A stretch of 64,000 bases of DNA from Fictibacillus phosphorivorans (GTDB lineage Bacteria > Bacillota > Bacilli > Bacillales > Fictibacillaceae), in assembly GCF_001629705.1 (NCBI RefSeq), contig NZ_CP015378.1, positions 1,612,001-1,676,000 of the forward strand, read 5' to 3'. This document shows, piece by piece, positions 59,819 through 64,000 of this stretch. The position numbers were made by a program, and so were the translations under genes. The notes under the pieces were generated by a model. That model did not search any database. It was not told where the DNA came from and saw only the letters and a program-made list of their open reading frames with translations. How positions within the stretch are numbered: the stretch's first letter is position 1; each line of letters opens with the position of its first letter.

Positions 59819-59831
59819 GGAGTTTATCTTC

Positions 59832-61136
59832 ATGAATCAACATGTTAACGTAATCGGAGCAGGTCTTGCTGGTAGTGAAGCAGCTTGGCAGATCGCTAGC
59901 CGAGGAATTCAAGTAAAATTATACGAGATGAGACCGGTTAGACAAACACCGGCTCATCACACAGAGAAGTTTGCAGAACTAGTATGTTCGAACTCACTTC
60001 GTGCTAATACACTCACAAACGCTGTCGGTGTACTAAAAGAAGAGATGAGAAAGTTAAACTCTGTTATTATTTCATCTGCAGATGATTGTGCTGTACCAGC
60101 TGGTGGAGCTCTGGCGGTCGACCGTCACGAATTTGCTAGCCTTGTGACAGAGCGAGTTAAGAATCATCCTAATGTTGAAGTGATCACTGAAGAAGTTACT
60201 GAGATCCCTGAAGGTCCGACTATCATTGCAACAGGACCTCTAACTTCTGATAACTTGTCAAAATCGTTGAACTCATTAACGGGAGAAGAGTATCTTTATT
60301 TTTATGATGCAGCTGCACCGATCATTGAAGTGGATAGCATCGACATGGACAAGGTGTATTTAAAGTCTCGTTATGACAAAGGCGAAGCAGCTTATCTAAA
60401 CTGTCCGATGACAGAAGAAGAGTTTGACCGTTTTTATGAAGCGTTAATCACTTCAGAAACAGTCCCTTTAAAAGAATTTGAAAAAGAGATCTTTTTCGAA
60501 GGGTGTATGCCCGTTGAAGTTATGGCTAAGAGAGGGAAGAAAACATTATTGTTCGGGCCGATGAAACCAGTAGGTCTCGAAGATCCGAAAACAGGCAAGA
60601 TTCCTTATGCTGTCGTTCAATTAAGACAAGACAACAGTGCTGGAACTCTATATAATATTGTAGGTTTCCAAACACACCTTAAATGGGGACCTCAAAAAGA
60701 GCTTTTAAGACTGATTCCAGGCTTAGAGAACGCAGAGGTAGTACGTTATGGAGTTATGCATCGTAATACGTTCTTGAACTCTCCACGCCTCTTAGAAGAG
60801 ACATATCAGTTAAAAGCAAGAAAAGACCTTTTCTTTGCAGGTCAGATGACTGGTGTTGAAGGGTACGTTGAAAGTGCAGCTTCAGGTTTGATCGCCGGAA
60901 TCAATGCTGCAAAGTTAATCAAAGGTGAAGAACTCGCTGTCTTCCCGAAAGAAACAGCGATCGGAAGCATGGCGTATTATATTACGACCGCGAATCCAGA
61001 TAATTTTCAGCCGATGAATGCTAACTTTGGCCTACTTCCACCTCTTGAAAAGAGAATCAAAAACAAACAAGAGCGTAATACAGCTCTAGCTGATAGAGCA
61101 CTGGAAACAATTCAGAATTTTATAACAAATTTGTGA
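59832..61136 (+). CDS. trmFO: Methylenetetrahydrofolate-tRNA (uracil-5-)-methyltransferase TrmFO (Gid)
   Basis: 434 residues from the ATG at 59832, with AAGGAG ten bases upstream across the topA stop. It makes m5U54 in tRNA with methylene-THF and FAD instead of SAM. The FAD site is [33 protein letters not shown] and the Cys of [12 protein letters not shown] are the family marks; CPM in [12 protein letters not shown] holds the second Cys. [17 protein letters not shown] is at the C-terminal side. Confidence 0.96.
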   Translation: MNQHVNVIGAGLAGSEAAWQIASRGIQVKLYEMRPVRQTPAHHTEKFAELVCSNSLRANTLTNAVGVLKEEMRKLNSVIISSADDCAVPAGGALAVDRHEFASLVTERVKNHPNVEVITEEVTEIPEGPTIIATGPLTSDNLSKSLNSLTGEEYLYFYDAAAPIIEVDSIDMDKVYLKSRYDKGEAAYLNCPMTEEEFDRFYEALITSETVPLKEFEKEIFFEGCMPVEVMAKRGKKTLLFGPMKPVGLEDPKTGKIPYAVVQLRQDNSAGTLYNIVGFQTHLKWGPQKELLRLIPGLENAEVVRYGVMHRNTFLNSPRLLEETYQLKARKDLFFAGQMTGVEGYVESAASGLIAGINAAKLIKGEELAVFPKETAIGSMAYYITTANPDNFQPMNANFGLLPPLEKRIKNKQERNTALADRALETIQNFITNL

Positions 61137-61149
61137 ACATGTATTGATT

Positions 61150-61184
61150 TAGCCCCTAAATTGTGTTACGATTTAGGGGCTTTG
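61150..61184 (+). terminator. Terminator after trmFO
   Basis: tagcccctaaat with atttaggggct around tgtgttacg, then ttgtg. The T-run is short, so read-through to xerC is possible. Confidence 0.7.
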
Positions 61185-61197
61185 TGAGGTGTATGAA

Positions 61198-62103
61198 ATG
61201 GTATCAGAACGCCAACACGTGGTGGATTTCTTGAATTATTTAATGATCGAGAAGAACTGTTCACCTTATACGATTGAACACTATGAAAAAGACATTAATG
61301 ATTTTACTTCTTTTTTGAAACAGCAAGCAATCGAAGGATTCGCTGCTGTTTCTTATGTTTTAGTCAGGCAATATTTAGTGACACTGCATGAGAAGAAGTA
61401 TGCTCGCAATACAGTAGCAAGAAAGATATCGGCGATGAGAAGCTTTTATCGTTTTCTAAACCGCGAAAAGATCATCGAAGAACATAACCCTTTCGCTATG
61501 GCATCACTCCCTAAAAAAGCAAGAATGCTTCCTCAATTTCTTTATGAAAAAGAGTTGGAGAGGCTTTTTAATGTGTCTGATGTTACAACGCCTATGGGAC
61601 AGAGAAATCAAGCCATCCTCGAAATATTGTACGGAACTGGTATTCGTGTCAGTGAATTGTGCAAGATGCAATTGAGAGATCTTGATTTAAATGTAGAGAT
61701 TGCGCTTGTTAAAGGAAAAGGTAAAAAAGAAAGATATGTTCCGATCGGTTCGTTTGCAAGAGAATCTCTTGAAAAGTATATACAGGACGGTCGCAAGTTG
61801 CTGTTAGAAAAAACGGAGAAAAAGTCGGATGCATTATTTTTAAACTATAAAGGGGAACCTTTAACCGTTAGAGGCGTAAGAACTATATTAAATAAACTAA
61901 TTGAGGAATCCTCCCTTACCATACATATCAGTCCGCATGTTTTGCGCCATACGTTCGCGACGCACATGCTGAATGAAGGAGCAGATCTTAGAGCGGTTCA
62001 GGAACTTTTAGGGCATGCTAACCTTTCCTCTACACAAGTTTATACACACGTTTCAAAAAGTCATTTGAAAAAAATCTATAATAATGCGCATCCTCGAGCA
62101 TAA
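61198..62103 (+). CDS. xerC: Tyrosine recombinase XerC (CodV)
   Basis: 301 residues from the ATG at 61198; the GTG at 61189 is in the GAGGTG ribosome site. With XerD it resolves chromosome dimers at dif. The N-terminal SAM-like DNA-binding domain covers 1 to about 95. Catalytic residues: Arg150 in GTGIRVSELC, His247 and Arg250 in HVLRHTFATHML, His273 in LLGHANLSSTQ and nucleophile Tyr282 in VYTHVS. It begins xerC-hslV-hslU, the same order as codV-clpQ-clpY, where codY comes next. Confidence 0.96.
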   Translation: MVSERQHVVDFLNYLMIEKNCSPYTIEHYEKDINDFTSFLKQQAIEGFAAVSYVLVRQYLVTLHEKKYARNTVARKISAMRSFYRFLNREKIIEEHNPFAMASLPKKARMLPQFLYEKELERLFNVSDVTTPMGQRNQAILEILYGTGIRVSELCKMQLRDLDLNVEIALVKGKGKKERYVPIGSFARESLEKYIQDGRKLLLEKTEKKSDALFLNYKGEPLTVRGVRTILNKLIEESSLTIHISPHVLRHTFATHMLNEGADLRAVQELLGHANLSSTQVYTHVSKSHLKKIYNNAHPRA

Positions 62104-62127
62104 AAACAAAAAGGGAGGGATTTTTCA

Positions 62128-62667
62128 ATGTCAACATTTCATGCTACTACAATTTTTGCGATTCAGCATAACGGTAAGGCCGCTATGACTGGAGATGGTC
62201 AGGTAACGTTCGGCAACGCAGTTGTAATGAAACATACAGCCAAAAAGGTAAGAAAGCTTTTCGGAGGAAAAGTGCTTGCGGGATTTGCAGGCTCGGTTGC
62301 AGACGCATTTACGCTTTATGAAAAGTTTGAGAGCAAATTAGAAGAATACAGTGGAAACCTCCAGCGTGCATCAGTTGAGATGGCTAAAGAATGGAGAACA
62401 GATCAAGTTCTTAGAAAGCTTGAAGCTCTATTAATCGTAATGAACGAAGAGCATATGTTATTGATTTCAGGAACTGGTGAAGTAATCGAGCCTGATGATG
62501 GGATTCTAGCGATCGGATCAGGTGGGAATTATGCTCTTGCCGCTGGTCGGGCACTGAAGAATCATGCACCTGAACTTTCTGCAAAAGAAATCGCTCTTGC
62601 AGCTTTAAAGACAGCTGGCGAAATTTGTGTGTACACGAACACGGAGATTGTTTTAGAAGAATTGTAA
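62128..62667 (+). CDS. hslV: HslV (ClpQ) peptidase subunit of the HslUV protease, N-terminal Ser type
   Basis: 179 residues. The proteasome-like fold is clear from [34 protein letters not shown] and [16 protein letters not shown]. In most bacteria HslV is processed to expose a Thr in MTTI; here the protein begins [10 protein letters not shown], five residues longer, as in B. subtilis ClpQ (CodW), for which a Ser2 nucleophile has been described. AGGGAGGG lies upstream. It is 20 bases before hslU. Confidence 0.95.
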   Translation: MSTFHATTIFAIQHNGKAAMTGDGQVTFGNAVVMKHTAKKVRKLFGGKVLAGFAGSVADAFTLYEKFESKLEEYSGNLQRASVEMAKEWRTDQVLRKLEALLIVMNEEHMLLISGTGEVIEPDDGILAIGSGGNYALAAGRALKNHAPELSAKEIALAALKTAGEICVYTNTEIVLEEL

Positions 62668-62687
62668 AAAGTAAAGGAGCGGTTGCA

Positions 62688-64000
62688 ATGAACAGTCAAT
62701 TAACTCCAAGACAGATTGTTGAGAAGTTAGATCAGTATATTATCGGTCAGAACGATGCAAAGAAAGCTGTTGCTGTTGCGCTTCGTAATCGTTATAGAAG
62801 AAGTTTGCTCGACGACAAGCTTCGTGATGAAGTCTCACCTAAAAATATTCTGATGATCGGGCCGACCGGCGTAGGAAAGACAGAGATAGCGAGAAGGTTA
62901 GCAAAACTAGCTCAAGCTCCCTTTATTAAACTTGAAGCAACTAAATTTACTGAAGTGGGTTATGTTGGTCGTGATGTTGATTCGATGGTTCGCGATCTGG
63001 TAGAAACTTCAGTAAGACTAGTTAAAGAGCTTAGGATGAACGATGTAAAAGACAAAGCTGAGCAAAATGCGAATAAGAGACTTGTAGAGCTTTTAGTTCC
63101 TGGTAAGAAAACAGAAACAAGTTTTAAAAATCCATTAGAGATGTTCTTTGGTGGAGGTAATCAAGAGCAAGAACAAAAGCCACAGCAAGATGACGCTGCA
63201 GATCTTAGACAGCGACGCAACCAAATGGCTCAAAAACTTGCGCTCGGTGAGATGGAAGATCATCTCGTTACGGTTGAAGTAGAAGAGCAGAATCCTTCGA
63301 TGCTAGACATGTTCCAAGGTTCAGGACTTGAACAAATGGGAATGAACATGCAGGACATGATCGGTGGACTTATGCCGAAGAAAAAGAAAAAACGGAAACT
63401 TACAGTTCGAGAAGCTCGTAAAGTGTTAACACAAGATGAAGCGGCAAAGCTCATCGATATGGACGATGTTACGAGTGAAGCTGTTTACAAGACCGAACAA
63501 ACAGGTATTATATTTATAGATGAGATCGATAAGATTGCTGGAAAGAACCAAAACTCTGCTGATGTGAGCCGTGAAGGTGTACAGCGAGACATTCTTCCAA
63601 TCGTAGAAGGTTCTACAGTAATGACGAAGTATGGCTCGATCAAGACAGATCATATCCTGTTTATCGCAGCTGGAGCTTTTCACATTTCAAAGCCTTCAGA
63701 TCTCATTCCTGAGTTACAAGGAAGATTTCCGATCAGAGTTGAACTAAATAGCTTGTCTGTTGAGGATTTTACACGTATATTAATAGAGCCTGATAATGCG
63801 ATCATAAAACAGTATAAAGCTCTATTGAGTACGGAAGGTATAAATGTTGAATTTTCTGACGATGCTATTGCTAAGATTGCAAGCATTGCCTATGAAGTGA
63901 ATCAAGACACCGATAATATCGGTGCACGTAGACTTCATACCATATTAGAACGCTTATTAGAAGATTTATCTTTTGAAGCGCCTGATATCAGCTTAGATCA
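62688..64000 (+). CDS. hslU: HslU (ClpY) ATPase subunit of the HslUV protease (3' truncated by window end)
   Basis: 437 residues are present; the frame is open at the window edge and the family is about 465 long, so about 30 residues are missing. HslU unfolds substrates and feeds them to HslV. N-terminal [17 protein letters not shown], Walker [14 protein letters not shown] (from residue 58), the pore loop GYVGRDV, a long I-domain insertion with a Gln-rich stretch ([12 protein letters not shown]), Walker [11 protein letters not shown] and arginine-finger region [20 protein letters not shown] is eight bases upstream. Confidence 0.96.
   Translation, partial: MNSQLTPRQIVEKLDQYIIGQNDAKKAVAVALRNRYRRSLLDDKLRDEVSPKNILMIGPTGVGKTEIARRLAKLAQAPFIKLEATKFTEVGYVGRDVDSMVRDLVETSVRLVKELRMNDVKDKAEQNANKRLVELLVPGKKTETSFKNPLEMFFGGGNQEQEQKPQQDDAADLRQRRNQMAQKLALGEMEDHLVTVEVEEQNPSMLDMFQGSGLEQMGMNMQDMIGGLMPKKKKKRKLTVREARKVLTQDEAAKLIDMDDVTSEAVYKTEQTGIIFIDEIDKIAGKNQNSADVSREGVQRDILPIVEGSTVMTKYGSIKTDHILFIAAGAFHISKPSDLIPELQGRFPIRVELNSLSVEDFTRILIEPDNAIIKQYKALLSTEGINVEFSDDAIAKIASIAYEVNQDTDNIGARRLHTILERLLEDLSFEAPDISLD

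Overview
The window is a 64 kb piece of chromosome from a spore-forming, low-GC Gram-positive rod of the Bacillaceae. The evidence is a near-continuous match in gene order to the Bacillus subtilis pyr to clpY/codY region, a spoVM gene, a spore-protein-like gene, the PrpC/PrkC pair, the FapR lipid regulator and AGGAGG-type ribosome binding sites throughout. The exact genus cannot be fixed from sequence alone; a Bacillus relative such as Fictibacillus would fit. There are no rRNA or tRNA genes, no CRISPR array, no transposase and no phage genes.

Layout. 1-8455: 3' part of the pyrimidine operon (pyrC end, carA, carB, pyrK, pyrD, pyrF, pyrE), with a SAM methyltransferase gene appended. 8456-13750: convergent rqcH and a P-type calcium ATPase gene, each followed by a short-period repeat array. 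13757-26821: remA, gmk, rpoZ, coaBC, priA, def, fmt, rsmB, rlmN, prpC, prkC, rsgA, rpe, a tightly packed housekeeping run. 26841-28250: TPP riboswitch with thiT and thiN. 28260-29250: spoVM, a nested repeat, a 21-bp array, and rpmB on the other strand. 29484-35236: asp23-like gene, fakA, sdaAB, sdaAA, recG. 35237-39883: FapR-controlled phospholipid and fatty-acid operon (fapR, plsX, fabD, fabG, acpP) followed by rnc. 39933-49834: DUF1128 gene (minus strand), smc, ftsY, ylxM, ffh, rpsP, khpA, rimM, trmD, rplS. 49920-54387: lepB, rbgA, rnhB, a FliK/FlhB-like gene pair, and a short SASP-like gene. 54589-64000: sucC, sucD, dprA, topA, trmFO, xerC, hslV, hslU (cut by the window end).

How the genes work together: UMP synthesis, translation start and maturation (def, fmt, rsmB, rlmN, rimM, trmD, ribosomal proteins, RsgA, RbgA), protein targeting (FtsY, YlxM, Ffh, LepB), membrane lipid synthesis (FakA, FapR, PlsX, Fab proteins, ACP), chromosome maintenance (PriA, RecG, SMC, DprA, TopA, XerC, RNase HII) and protein turnover (HslVU, RqcH).

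The unusual content is between the genes. Three intergenic arrays have an exact 21-bp period with a short conserved core (8595, 28922, 45071), and a fourth array has nine near-identical 20-bp units (13351). There are also two 125-130 bp foldback repeats (47878, 51445) and a 335-bp composite with the same ends (28496). Several occupy places where B. subtilis carries a gene that is missing here (sulfate genes, yicC, ylqB, ylqD). A 21-bp period equals two turns of DNA, so the cores lie on one helical face. This looks like an undescribed class of intergenic element and is the best candidate for something new in the window.
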